From positions 930,001 to 994,000 of the forward strand of contig NZ_JACHHZ010000001.1 of NCBI RefSeq assembly GCF_014202975.1: a stretch of DNA of 64,000 nt. Direction: 5' to 3'. Position numbers and translations under genes: made by a program. Positions 1 to 8,488 of the stretch are shown one piece after another. Origin of the DNA: Povalibacter uvarum. GTDB taxonomy: Bacteria; Pseudomonadota; Gammaproteobacteria; Steroidobacterales; Steroidobacteraceae. Positions within the stretch are counted from its first letter, which is position 1. Each line of letters opens with the position of its first letter. The notes under the pieces were generated by a model, which ran no database searches, had not been told where the DNA came from, and was given only the letters and a program-made list of their open reading frames with translations.

Positions 1-1496
1 GCGGCTGTGTTCAACATGCCGGCACCGCAGGTCCGGGTGGTGCAGTTGCACTCGCTGGCCTGAAGATCGGTCGCGCCGATCGGAACGTGACAGGTCGGAA
101 TGCTGCTGTCGCCGCTGACGGGGAAGGTGGTGGCTGTCTGCTTCAGCAACGTAATCAGTTGTGCAGGCGTGAGCTGACTGTTGATCGATCTCATGAGCGC
201 AACGGATGATGCAGCCTGCGGCGCTGAGAAGCTCGTGCCGACGTTGTAGTTGAGCTGGTCGGTGAAGTTCGGTGCGAGCGGCGCCGTGTCGCCGCTGTCG
301 GAAGCGACGACGATCGAGAACAGGCAGGGCTGTCCGAAGCCTGTGTTCACACAGTTGCCGCCCGGTGCCGCGATGCTGACCTCGGTGCCGAGATTGCTGA
401 ATCCCACCTTCGTGCCGATGTGGCGAATGCCGGCGACGCCGAGCACGCCTGCGCAGTTCGCCGGTACGCTGACAGGTCCACCCTCGTTGCCCGCTGAGGC
501 GACGACGAGGATGCCTCGCGAAGTGATTTCATCGACGGCGGATTGATAGGCCTGGGTGCAGATGCCATCTCCGCCAAGGCTCATGTTGATGACGTTTGCG
601 GGTGTGGGGTTCGTCGGAACGCCGGGGACATCCAGTCCCGCTGCCCATCGCATGCCGGCGATGATGTCTGAATCGAAGCCGCCGCACTTGCCCAGCACAC
701 GCACTGGAAGCACTCGCGTGTTCCAGCCGGCGCCCGCGACGCCGATGGCGTTGTTCGTGGACCCGGCAATGAGTCCTGAGACACGCGTTCCGTGCCAGGA
801 GCTGTCGCTCGTTTCGCAGTTGCTGAGCTCGGGTTGCGCCAGGTCCTGCGTCGATATCCAGTCGCCCGGGTCACTGGGGTCGGCGTCGCGACCGTCGCCA
901 TCGTTCGCGACGATGACCCGGCTGATGAAGTCGTATCCCGCAAGCACTTTGCCACCGGATTCCACTCGCCCCAGATCCGGATGCTCGAAGCGCACACCGG
1001 TATCGAGGACGGCGACCACGATGGCGCTGCTGCCCGTCGTGATGTCCCAGGCCTGATCGGTGCGCGTCGCCGACGGCTGATCGCCGAGCAGGTACCACTG
1101 AGTGGTGAGGAGCGGATCGTTGGTGAGCGCATGAGCGTGCCGACGAATGTCGGGCGCGGCATAGAGCACGTCGGGATCGCTCTCGATCCGCTCGAGTGCT
1201 TCTTGCAGGTCGTTGCCTTCGAGTGCGCGCTGCAGTTGCAGGACTTCCAGCGCCGGGCCAATCGATTGACCCGCGGTCACTGCGACGCCGAGTTCTGTCG
1301 ACAGCTTCTGTCGCCACGCGAGCGTCGCTGCGGAGCGCTTGCGCTGGACGATGATCCGGTCCGCAGCTGACGAAGCAGGCCGGCTCGAACGTGAGAACAC
1401 GCCGTTGTATTCCTCGGCCGCAAGAACAGACGGCGCCCACTGCAGCGCGGAGGCGGCGAGCAGGGTGACAGCAAAAGATCTTACGAGCGCCCGCAT
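1..1496 (-). CDS. Secreted S8 (subtilisin-like) serine protease, 3' end cut by window edge
   Basis: I translated the minus strand from the ATG at 1496 and read 498 codons without a stop to the window edge, so the C-terminus is missing. Residues 1-27 form a signal peptide ending near VLAAEE. A short inhibitor-like propeptide (about 30-125) follows. The catalytic triad of family S8 is visible: Asp165 in VAVLDTGVRF, His235 in SWHGTRVSG and Ser422 in GTSFSAP, with oxyanion Asn337 in SAGNEGG. The His motif reads HGTRVSG rather than the common HGTHVAG. Several cysteines suggest disulfides, as in exported proteases. Role: extracellular protein degradation. It is divergent from the crotonase gene at 1678 across about 180 bp. 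The family call is firm; the substrate is unknown. Confidence 0.93.
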   Translation of the reverse strand, partial: MRALVRSFAVTLLAASALQWAPSVLAAEEYNGVFSRSSRPASSAADRIIVQRKRSAATLAWRQKLSTELGVAVTAGQSIGPALEVLQLQRALEGNDLQEALERIESDPDVLYAAPDIRRHAHALTNDPLLTTQWYLLGDQPSATRTDQAWDITTGSSAIVVAVLDTGVRFEHPDLGRVESGGKVLAGYDFISRVIVANDGDGRDADPSDPGDWISTQDLAQPELSNCETSDSSWHGTRVSGLIAGSTNNAIGVAGAGWNTRVLPVRVLGKCGGFDSDIIAGMRWAAGLDVPGVPTNPTPANVINMSLGGDGICTQAYQSAVDEITSRGILVVASAGNEGGPVSVPANCAGVLGVAGIRHIGTKVGFSNLGTEVSIAAPGGNCVNTGFGQPCLFSIVVASDSGDTAPLAPNFTDQLNYNVGTSFSAPQAASSVALMRSINSQLTPAQLITLLKQTATTFPVSGDSSIPTCHVPIGATDLQASECNCTTRTCGAGMLNTA

Positions 1497-1677
1497 GATT
1501 CCATCCGATGACGCAAGCCTGCTGGGTAAGTGAACGTCAACGCGTTTTCAGTTCAGTCAGCAGTGTAAGCCCCGGTCCGAGGGGCAGTACAGGAATGCGT
1601 CACGGTTGCCGTAGGCGGGCATTCGTGCGAGCTTCGCCGGATCAGTCGCAATACGCAGACGACGAACAGGGGGACGA

Positions 1678-2493
1678 ATGAGCGATGCAACTCTGGTGAT
1701 CGCCCGGCGTGACGCAGGGGTTCTGACGCTCACGCTGAATCGACCCGACAGCCTGAATGCGCTGAACGGTCCGTTGTTGCAGCAGTTGCGCGCTGCGCTG
1801 GAGGAAGCCGCGGAGACGCAAGACGTCGGAGCGGTGGTGCTCACTGGCGCTGGACGTGCGTTCAGTTCCGGCGGAGATCTGCGTGAAGGGGCGACGAGTC
1901 GACCCGCCGGCGCGGAGTCATCAGGCGCCGGCGGTTTCGAGGATTGGTCCGATCGTTTGCGTGCCGTCATGGAATGCTCGCGCATCCTCCACCGCATGCC
2001 CAAGCCGACGATCGCCATGGTTCGTGGCGCCGCGGCTGGCGCAGGTCTCGCGTTGGCTGCGGCTTGCGATCTGAGGATTGCCTCGGAGTCGGCGGTGTTC
2101 ACGACCGCTTTCGTCAAAGTCGGCTTCTCCGGCGACTTCGGCATCACGTACTTCCTGACCCGGCTCGTCGGAACGGCGCGCGCTCGCGAGCTGATGTACC
2201 TGAGCGAGAAAATCGCTTCATCCGAAGCGCTCCGCATCGGCCTCGTGAACCGTGTTGTCGCCGAGACTGAACTGGAGTCGACCACAGCAACACTGGCGGG
2301 GCAGATCGGCAATGGCCCCCGCGTTGCCTATCGCTACATGAAGCGAAATCTCAATGCGGCGGAGGAAGGCTCCCTGGAAGAACTGCTGGATCTCGAGGCC
2401 CAGCACCTGACTCGGACGCGCATGACCGAGGATCACAAGGAAGCCGTCGCAGCCTTCCTCCAGAAGCGTCCGGCCGCTTTCAAGGGCCGTTAG
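1678..2493 (+). CDS. Enoyl-CoA hydratase/isomerase (crotonase) family protein
   Basis: 271 aa, the usual crotonase length. The ATG at 1678 follows a purine-rich ribosome site (agggggacga). N-terminal LTLNRPDSLNALN, the oxyanion-hole segment AFSSGGDLREG and the helix GAAAGAGLALAAACDLRIAS identify the crotonase fold, which acts on acyl-CoA thioesters. In the active-site segment AFVKVGFSGDFG the first catalytic Glu of classical hydratases is replaced by Val. An Asp is present at the position used by PaaG-type isomerases, and a Glu is kept in ARELMY. That favours an isomerase or another acyl-CoA reaction over plain hydration, but this is inference from alignment by eye. No other fatty-acid gene is adjacent. 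Confidence 0.9.
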   Translation: MSDATLVIARRDAGVLTLTLNRPDSLNALNGPLLQQLRAALEEAAETQDVGAVVLTGAGRAFSSGGDLREGATSRPAGAESSGAGGFEDWSDRLRAVMECSRILHRMPKPTIAMVRGAAAGAGLALAAACDLRIASESAVFTTAFVKVGFSGDFGITYFLTRLVGTARARELMYLSEKIASSEALRIGLVNRVVAETELESTTATLAGQIGNGPRVAYRYMKRNLNAAEEGSLEELLDLEAQHLTRTRMTEDHKEAVAAFLQKRPAAFKGR

Positions 2494-2672
2494 GCGACCT
2501 TATCGGTGACGCAGTTCACGCGATTGGCGCGGGAGGCTGGTCACAATGGGGGCTTAGGCCCTTTGGTCCACGCTTGCGCCGGGCCGCTGGGGTTTCGGCG
2601 CGTTCCGCGTTTGCGGGTAGCGCGTCGGGTAATATTGAACGCGTCCATGGGTTCTCTTGCAGGTATCTGAAG

Positions 2673-2957
2673 ATGTCCCGTCCTACGGTCGTGCAGCTGA
2701 ATTTCCAGGAGTTCAAGAAGGCGCTGGAAAACGCCGTCGCGCAGGGAACGCGCATCATCCCGCGCGAGAAGGATCGCTGGGAGGCTTATGTCGCTGCGAA
2801 CCGCGTTCGCGAGCTCAATTTCCAGGCCTACGCCCGCGGCAAGTACGAGAACCTGGAGGCGGTGATCATCGATGCCGGCCCGCCCTGGGGCGGCTACTAC
2901 ATGTGGTCCGCGGCGGAGGAGGTGGTCCTGCGCTGGGAGCGGCCGCCAGAACAATAA
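2673..2957 (+). CDS. Small conserved-looking hypothetical protein, 94 aa
   Basis: A 94-aa soluble protein starting MSRPTVVQLNFQEF. The frame stays open upstream to 2574, but residues before 2673 look non-coding (Arg/Ala/Ser-rich), so I prefer the ATG at 2673. It has no signal peptide or membrane segment. It is rich in charged and aromatic residues (RWEAYVAANRVRELNFQAY, WGGYYMWSAAEEVVLRWE), as in a compact folded domain. I do not recognise the family. It lies between the crotonase and vgrG genes on the same strand, and nothing in it links it to type VI secretion. Confidence 0.55.
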   Translation: MSRPTVVQLNFQEFKKALENAVAQGTRIIPREKDRWEAYVAANRVRELNFQAYARGKYENLEAVIIDAGPPWGGYYMWSAAEEVVLRWERPPEQ

Positions 2958-3095
2958 GCGGAAAGCGCCCTGGCTTGAACGGGCAATCGTAAGAACGGCC
3001 GACACCTCAATTTGGAGAGTTGTGTCATTGGCCGGACGCGCCGGCTTTGTGTTAGATAGCGCCCACCCCGGGTAGGAAATCCGCAGGCGACCACC

Positions 3096-5237
3096 GTGAG
3101 CAGAAAGATAACGCTGAAGAGTCCGTTGGCCGCTGACCAGCTCTTGATCCGCTCCGCGACTGTGACCGAACAGCTCGGTCAGCCGTTCGAGATCGACCTG
3201 GAACTGCTGAGCCCGGACGAGAACATCGACTTCGACAAGCTGCTGGGCAAGGAGATCACGCTGGGTGTCGGTCTCGACAGCGGATCGAGCCGTTACTTCC
3301 ATGCGTTCATCGCCGAATTCGGACAGGTGGGCCGCCTCGGTGAATACGCAACCTATCGTGCGCGTGCCGTGCCGTGGTTGTGGTTCCTGACCCGCACGGC
3401 CAACTGCCGCATCTTCCAGAACAAATCCGTCCCCGAGATCATCAAGCAGGTGTTCCGCGATCGCGGCTACACCAACATCAAGGACGCACTGACCAAGACG
3501 TATCGAACACGTGAGTACTGCGTGCAGTACCGCGAGACCGATTTCAACTTCGTGCAGCGCCTGATGGAAGAAGAGGGCATCTACTACTTCTTCACTCACA
3601 CCGAAAGCACGCACACGCTCGTGCTGGCCGATTCCTACAGCGGTCACAGCCAGTATCCCGATTACGGCACGATCGAATACTTCCCGCCGTCGGACAACGC
3701 GATCCGCGAGAAGGATCACATCCACGACTGGCAGCGCCAGCGCAACGTGCAGCCCGGCAAGTACGTGGTCATGGACTATGACTTCCAGAAGCCGCGTGCG
3801 GTGCTCAAGACGCAGTACGTACAGAAGCGCAACTTCCCGAAGTCCGATTCAGAGGTGTTCGATTATCCGGGCGGCTTCATCGTCAGCACCGATGGCGATC
3901 ACTACGCTCGCGCGCGTCTCGAATCGCTGCAGTCGCAGTACGAGCGGATGAACGGCGTGGGCAATGCTCGCGGACTCGCGACGGGCTCGCTGTTCAAGCT
4001 CAGCGGCTATCCGCGCAAGGATCAGAACAAGGAGTATCTGATCACGAGCGCGACGCATCGCGTCCATGCAGGCGACTATCAGTCGGGGACAGGCGGCACG
4101 GCGGACGATTACACCTGCTCGTTCGAATCGATCGATGCGAAGGAGCCCTTCCGCGCACCGATCACGACGCGCAAGCCCATCGTCGGTGGGCCGCAGACGG
4201 CCACGGTGACCGGGCCGGGCGGCGAAGAGATTCACACGGACAAGTACGGCCGCGTGAAAGTGCAGTTCCACTGGGATCGCGAAGGCCAGCGTGACGAGAA
4301 GAGCTCGTGCTGGGTGCGCGTATCGCAGATCTGGGCGGGCAAGAACTGGGGCTGGATGTCGATCCCGCGCATGGGACAGGAGGTCGTCGTCGACTTCCTG
4401 GAGGGCGATCCGGACCAGCCGTTGATCACGGGCCGCGTCTACAACGCGGACAACATGCCGCCGTTCGAGCTGCCGGCCAACAAGACCCAGTCGGGTTTGC
4501 GGACGCGCAGCACGCTGAACGGCACGCCGGCGAACTTCAACGAGCTGCGCTTCGAGGACAAGAAGGGCTCGGAGCAGGTGTATCTCCACGCGGAGAAGAA
4601 CCAGGACATCGAGGTCGAGGCCGACGAAACGCACTGGGTCGGCCACAACCGCGCGAAGACGATCGACAATGACGAGACCACGCACGTCAAGCACGACCGC
4701 ACGGAGACCGTCGACAACAACGAGAGCATCACCATCGGTGTGAACCGCACGGAGAACGTCGGCTCCAACGAATCGATCACGATCGGCTCCAATCGAACGG
4801 AGAACGTCGGCGCGGACGAATCGATCACTGTCGGGAGCAACCGGACTGAGTCCGTCGGTTCCAACGAAACCGTCAGCATCGGCAGCAATCAGTCGATCAC
4901 GGTCGGCAGCAACCGCACGCTCGACGTCGGCGGCAACGAGACGACCACGGTCGGCGGCAATCGCGACGAGACGGTGGCGAAGAACGAGTCAGTGTCGGTC
5001 GGCAAATCGCGCACCGTTTCGATCGGCGAGAACGACGGCCTCTCGGTCGGCAAGCAGCTGGTGATCGACGTCGCGGATCAGATCGTCATCAAGACGGGCT
5101 CGGCCAGCATCACGATGAAGAAGGACGGCACGATCGTCATCAAGGGCAAGGACATCACCCTCGACGGCAGCGGCAAGATCAACGTGAAGGCGTCGAGCGA
5201 CGTCGTGGTGAAGGGCAGCAAGATCACGCAGAACTGA
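3096..5237 (+). CDS. vgrG: T6SS spike protein VgrG (TssI) with repetitive beta-helix C-terminus
   Basis: 713 aa from a GTG start. VgrG trimers form the puncturing tip on the Hcp tube. Residues 1-360 match the gp27-like region (typical segments YCVQYRETDFNFVQRLMEEE and GIYYFF). About 375-455 is the gp5-like OB region (DKYGRVKVQFHWDREG, CWVRVSQIWAG, GRVYNADNMPP). About 505-655 is an Asn/Glu/Ser/Thr/Gly-rich run of 16-residue repeats of the NESITIGSNRTENVGS type, as expected for the triangular beta-helix. The C-terminus (about 655-713) is a DUF2345-like beta segment ending VVKGSKITQN. No separate effector domain is fused. It converges on the effector-immunity operon, with only 34 bp to the immunity stop, so cargo is probably carried through the DUF4150 and adaptor proteins. 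Confidence 0.96.
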   Translation: MSRKITLKSPLAADQLLIRSATVTEQLGQPFEIDLELLSPDENIDFDKLLGKEITLGVGLDSGSSRYFHAFIAEFGQVGRLGEYATYRARAVPWLWFLTRTANCRIFQNKSVPEIIKQVFRDRGYTNIKDALTKTYRTREYCVQYRETDFNFVQRLMEEEGIYYFFTHTESTHTLVLADSYSGHSQYPDYGTIEYFPPSDNAIREKDHIHDWQRQRNVQPGKYVVMDYDFQKPRAVLKTQYVQKRNFPKSDSEVFDYPGGFIVSTDGDHYARARLESLQSQYERMNGVGNARGLATGSLFKLSGYPRKDQNKEYLITSATHRVHAGDYQSGTGGTADDYTCSFESIDAKEPFRAPITTRKPIVGGPQTATVTGPGGEEIHTDKYGRVKVQFHWDREGQRDEKSSCWVRVSQIWAGKNWGWMSIPRMGQEVVVDFLEGDPDQPLITGRVYNADNMPPFELPANKTQSGLRTRSTLNGTPANFNELRFEDKKGSEQVYLHAEKNQDIEVEADETHWVGHNRAKTIDNDETTHVKHDRTETVDNNESITIGVNRTENVGSNESITIGSNRTENVGADESITVGSNRTESVGSNETVSIGSNQSITVGSNRTLDVGGNETTTVGGNRDETVAKNESVSVGKSRTVSIGENDGLSVGKQLVIDVADQIVIKTGSASITMKKDGTIVIKGKDITLDGSGKINVKASSDVVVKGSKITQN

Positions 5238-5271
5238 TCGCCCCAACGAAGATCAGCGGCGATCAGCGACG

Positions 5272-5880
5272 TCAGCCGGCCCAGGATTCGGGTTCGAACC
5301 AGGTCAGGCTATCGATCCCCCGGCTCTCGATGAAGCGCCGGACGCGCTCGTGAACCAGCACTGCGCTGGTGTTCTCCGCGAGCCGGAAGATCAGCAGATC
5401 ACGCGATTTCTCCGGCTGCACGGTCAGCGACGTGAAGTCCGCGGAGATCAGCCGATCCTCGACGTCAGGATTGAACTGCGATTCCGCCATGTTCGCGGCG
5501 GCGACCGCTCCCACGATGTTCACGCAGAGGTAGAAGTCGGCCGGTGCGCCGTTCTGTGGATTCGCGATCCGTGTTTCATAGACCTGCAGATTGTCCACGC
5601 CGGCGGACTGCAATGCCGTCACCAGTCGTCGGCTCATGAGGGGCAGGGGATTCCACGTGAGCTCGGGGTAGATGCGCTCCGGCGCCTTGCTGTCGATCTT
5701 CGTCTGCAGCTCCAGCACGTCGGTCGGCGGGTGGAAGTCGCTGTCCTCGTGGTCCGGCGAGAAGGCCATGCCCATCTGCCAGCATTCCTTGTTGTCGGCA
5801 TCCGACTCGAGCTTGAACTGCAGCGGTCCCGCTCCCGCCATGCACTTGAGAACGAAGTAGTTCGACACTGGGTTCGACAC
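5272..5880 (-). CDS. Imm11-type (DUF1629-like) immunity protein for the adjacent nuclease effector
   Basis: 202 aa, soluble, no signal peptide, so cytoplasmic as needed against a nuclease. The layout resembles the Imm11/MXAN_0049 family (PF07791). It has an N-terminal beta region, a middle motif LISADFTSLTVQPE, then DLLIFRLAENTSAVLVHERVRRFIESRGIDSLTWFEPE, which corresponds to the family's signature of an FRL strand followed by a helix that ends in a predicted contact strand. It is the last gene of the minus-strand effector operon, 30 bp after the AHH effector stop. Role: binds and neutralises the toxin in the producer and its kin. The family is assigned by pattern memory; the partner is inferred from adjacency. 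Confidence 0.75.
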   Translation of the reverse strand: MSNPVSNYFVLKCMAGAGPLQFKLESDADNKECWQMGMAFSPDHEDSDFHPPTDVLELQTKIDSKAPERIYPELTWNPLPLMSRRLVTALQSAGVDNLQVYETRIANPQNGAPADFYLCVNIVGAVAAANMAESQFNPDVEDRLISADFTSLTVQPEKSRDLLIFRLAENTSAVLVHERVRRFIESRGIDSLTWFEPESWAG

Positions 5881-5910
5881 TGGGCTTTCCTTCCTCGGCT
5901 TCGTCGCGGG

Positions 5911-7047
5911 TCACGGAGTGTGGTCGTTGAACCAGGCGTGCACCCAACCCGACGTATAGATGTTGGCCGCGGTGACGATCTTCCTGCCTTTTCGGGTACC
6001 GAGTGTCTTGTTCGTTCGCGTCAGGTAGCCCTTGAAGAAGTCGCTGGCATTCTTCAGGCGGCCGACGATGCCGTAGGGCGGTCCGACTTCGTTCTTGGAC
6101 ATGCCTGACGGACGCGCGGCCTTTTCGCATTGCTTGCAGTTCTTGATGGCCCCGGAGTGCATCTTCTTGTACGCCGCGGCCATCTTCCGCAGATAGTCCT
6201 GCACTTCGTTGCTGTAGTCCTCGTGGCGGTCGTGGAACTGACCGCCGCTCGCATCCATGGCGGCCTTGACGTAGGCCCACTTCGGATTGCCTGCAGCGAC
6301 GCTGTGATTCTTTCCGGCGAGCATGAAGGCCTTCTTCTTCGCGCGGCCGAGCGCGCGCTTCAAGGCCTCTGACGCTTCTTCTTCGTCGTCATCGTCTCCT
6401 GAGTCCCACGCGTCTGGTGAAAGATCGAGCGCGTCGACCCATGACTGGTTGGCCTTGGCGTTGTTGCGTCGGGCGGTGACCTTGTCGCTCCAGACCTGCA
6501 CGCCGACCTTGCCGCCGCCGACTGCGTAGTTGCCCGGAAGCCAGACACCGTTGTGGCTGCCGTTCACGTTGTAAGCGACGTTGCCCCACACCTTGGAGCC
6601 GCTGACAGCCGCCGGTGCGGCGCTCTTGCCGTTGCGGAAGTCCTGCTGCTCGCCCTTCTTGCACATGTACTTGAGGATCTCGTGGCCCTTCAGCGATTCC
6701 TGCGCAGGGACGAGGTGATGCGCGGCGCAAGTCAGCGGGTAGGGCAGCGGATCGCCGTCCTCGCTGAGCTTGGCGTATTCGCCATTGACCTTGATGAGCA
6801 CCGAAACGAGGCGGCGCTTCTTTGGGCGCTTGCGCGGGTCGCCTTCCTTGGTGCCTTTGCGGAGCGGCCCGTCCGACTTCGACTCGTGCGAGATGCCGAT
6901 GCCGGCCGTCATGTTGTCGCCGAGCGTCGTGCCTATACCGCCGAGCTCGTTCTTCTCTTTCGGATCGGGCGGCTTGTGCGAGAACGGGCACTTCGCCTCT
7001 TCGGCCGAGTCGGGAATCACCACCGTGACGAGTTCGCCGATTTCCAT
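5911..7047 (-). CDS. T6SS effector with AHH-type nuclease domain
   Basis: 378 aa. The N-terminal ~100 residues are polar and Gly/Lys-rich and may serve as a delivery segment. From about residue 104 the AHH toxin signature appears: CAAHHLVPAQESLKGHEILKYM, then YNVNGSHNGVWLPGNYAV, and later QFHDRHEDYSNEVQDYL. This matches the AHH family (PF14412), an HNH/treble-clef-like group of polymorphic toxin nucleases, with His-His and the downstream His residues as putative metal and catalytic ligands. The gap between the two halves (about 185-255) holds an acidic run (DSGDDDDEEE) and is longer than usual. It begins 4 bp after the DUF4150 gene and is followed by the immunity gene. Predicted role: DNA or RNA cleavage in target cells. 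Confidence 0.82.
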   Translation of the reverse strand: MEIGELVTVVIPDSAEEAKCPFSHKPPDPKEKNELGGIGTTLGDNMTAGIGISHESKSDGPLRKGTKEGDPRKRPKKRRLVSVLIKVNGEYAKLSEDGDPLPYPLTCAAHHLVPAQESLKGHEILKYMCKKGEQQDFRNGKSAAPAAVSGSKVWGNVAYNVNGSHNGVWLPGNYAVGGGKVGVQVWSDKVTARRNNAKANQSWVDALDLSPDAWDSGDDDDEEEASEALKRALGRAKKKAFMLAGKNHSVAAGNPKWAYVKAAMDASGGQFHDRHEDYSNEVQDYLRKMAAAYKKMHSGAIKNCKQCEKAARPSGMSKNEVGPPYGIVGRLKNASDFFKGYLTRTNKTLGTRKGRKIVTAANIYTSGWVHAWFNDHTP

Positions 7048-7051
7048 GGCT

Positions 7052-7432
7052 TCAGCCCATGCCGTTCTTGTCGTTGTGGAAGAGCGGATCCGCCAGCCGG
7101 CAGACGTTCTTGCCTTCGAATTTGATGTCGAACGAGTACATCATGTACTCGCAGGTGCCCTTGATCTTGTTGCTCATCACGCCCATGGCGGACCCGGCTT
7201 CATCGCCGGTGGACATCATGTATTTCGCGTCCTTGGTCATCGGCATCTGGCCGTCGGTCTTCACCGAGGTCGGGCCCGACGAGGTGTCCGCCGACTTGCC
7301 GATGTTGGGGTATGGAATCGGAACGGGACCCGCCGGGGTCGGCGTCTTGCACACGTCCGGGAAGATCGGGCTCATGCCGCTGCTGCCCTTATGGGCAACA
7401 CCGCGCAGATTGGCGAATACGGTACCTGGCAT
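7052..7432 (-). CDS. DUF4150 / PAAR-like spike-tip protein
   Basis: 126 aa. The sequence MPGTVFANLRGVAHKGSSGM, followed by SPIFPDVCKTPTPAGPVPIPYPNIG, is typical of DUF4150 (PF13665, Tox-PAAR-like), a small domain thought to sharpen the VgrG tip and carry effectors. The Cys, His and Thr/Pro-rich pattern is kept, and there are no membrane segments. It sits directly upstream of the AHH effector (4 bp), so toxin and tip are separate polypeptides here, whereas many systems fuse them. The upstream neighbours (ketosynthase-like, DUF2169, TIGR02270) recur with DUF4150 genes in other genomes, which supports a tip-loading role. Confidence 0.9.
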   Translation of the reverse strand: MPGTVFANLRGVAHKGSSGMSPIFPDVCKTPTPAGPVPIPYPNIGKSADTSSGPTSVKTDGQMPMTKDAKYMMSTGDEAGSAMGVMSNKIKGTCEYMMYSFDIKFEGKNVCRLADPLFHNDKNGMG

Positions 7433-7456
7433 GACTAAAGGTCTTCCTGGTTCGGT

Positions 7457-8488
7457 TCAGGCCGTTGTCGATAGTAGAGCACACGCTCGCGGTTCGTGAT
7501 CGGACGCAGCCCACACCAATGCAGGTCCGCTCCGGCTGCTGTCGCCCATCGACTGGGCGGCGAGCGCCATCAGAATCGCTCCCGTAGCGGCACCGGCATC
7601 GCCGTACTTGTCGGCGGGATGCTCCATGAGCATCGCTGGGGCAAAGAAATCCCGATGACGCATGTGGGCCACGCCCCAGAGCTTGGCGTCGAAGCCCTCG
7701 CCGTTGAATCCAGCAAAAGTCACACCGACGGGCGGGCTCTTGCCGACCTGGTTGCGCAATGCGGCGAGCGCTTCCGCCAGGCCTTCGCCGCGCGCAGGCG
7801 CAGTTCCGTATCGGTGTCCCGGATCGTTGAAACTGGCGACGCCCCGGACCGCGATCCCGGCTGCGGCTGAATCGGGCGCCTGCAGGAGCAGGAACGCGGC
7901 ACCCTCGCCAGGGATGAACCCATCCATGATGTGCGGGCCGAGAACCCGGCCTTCATCGACCAGCAGGCTGAGCAGTTTGAGATCGAGGAAGGTGTCGACA
8001 CCGCCGACGATCACCGGCGTCGAAGGATCGCTAGCCAATGCCTGCAACCCGGCTTCGAGTGCGAGCAGTGCGGCAGCGCGTCCCTGCGGGACGACGAGGC
8101 TGCGGCTGTGGTCGATGGGAACGCCCGTCAGAGAGTGCAGATACTGCGGCAGGTGACGCAGCCAAGGCGCTTCAGTCGGTGCCAGTCGCGGCACACCGAG
8201 AAACAAACGCAGGGGTGCGCTCTTGTCGCAGTCGAGTCCTTGCAGCGCGGGTGTTGCCAGTCGCAGCAACCTCCGACCGCGACTGGGGAGCGGCAATTGA
8301 TCGATGTCAGGCGACAAAGGACCGAGCGCGTCTTCGGGCACGAGCCCCATCTGGATCGCATCGAAATTCCGATCCATCACATGAGAATCTGAAATGCGCG
8401 CGATACCGGCGCGTGCGCTGGCCCACGTCTGCGCACTTCCGCGGCCGATGGCGCAAAGAACGTTCGTCGAAGTGATCACTGCCTTCAT
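7457..8488 (-). CDS. Ketosynthase-like (thiolase-fold) protein of T6SS effector operons, catalytically degenerate
   Basis: 343 aa from the ATG at 8488, which overlaps the DUF2169 stop by 4 bp (ATGA), so the two are translationally coupled. The overall pattern is that of a beta-ketoacyl synthase: N-terminal VITSTNVLCAIGRG, the central helix RAAALLALEAGLQAL, then GGVDTFLD and DGFIPGEGAAFLLL. The catalytic Cys position reads VPQGRAA, the first His motif reads GFNGEGFD instead of HGTGT, and the second reads KYGDAGAATG with Asp in place of His. Condensing activity is therefore not expected. A structural or adaptor role in effector assembly is inferred from the invariant company of DUF2169 and DUF4150 genes. 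Confidence 0.85.
   Translation of the reverse strand: MKAVITSTNVLCAIGRGSAQTWASARAGIARISDSHVMDRNFDAIQMGLVPEDALGPLSPDIDQLPLPSRGRRLLRLATPALQGLDCDKSAPLRLFLGVPRLAPTEAPWLRHLPQYLHSLTGVPIDHSRSLVVPQGRAAALLALEAGLQALASDPSTPVIVGGVDTFLDLKLLSLLVDEGRVLGPHIMDGFIPGEGAAFLLLQAPDSAAAGIAVRGVASFNDPGHRYGTAPARGEGLAEALAALRNQVGKSPPVGVTFAGFNGEGFDAKLWGVAHMRHRDFFAPAMLMEHPADKYGDAGAATGAILMALAAQSMGDSSRSGPALVWAASDHEPRACALLSTTA

Noticed and set aside
2541-3725. Minus-strand open frame of 394 codons over the vgrG start
   Set aside because: Overlaps the vgrG coding start and the small gene at 2673; no domain or start signal.
3096-5237. VgrG with a fused C-terminal effector domain
   Set aside because: The C-terminus after the repeats is the ordinary DUF2345-like beta segment and stops at residue 713; no extra domain.
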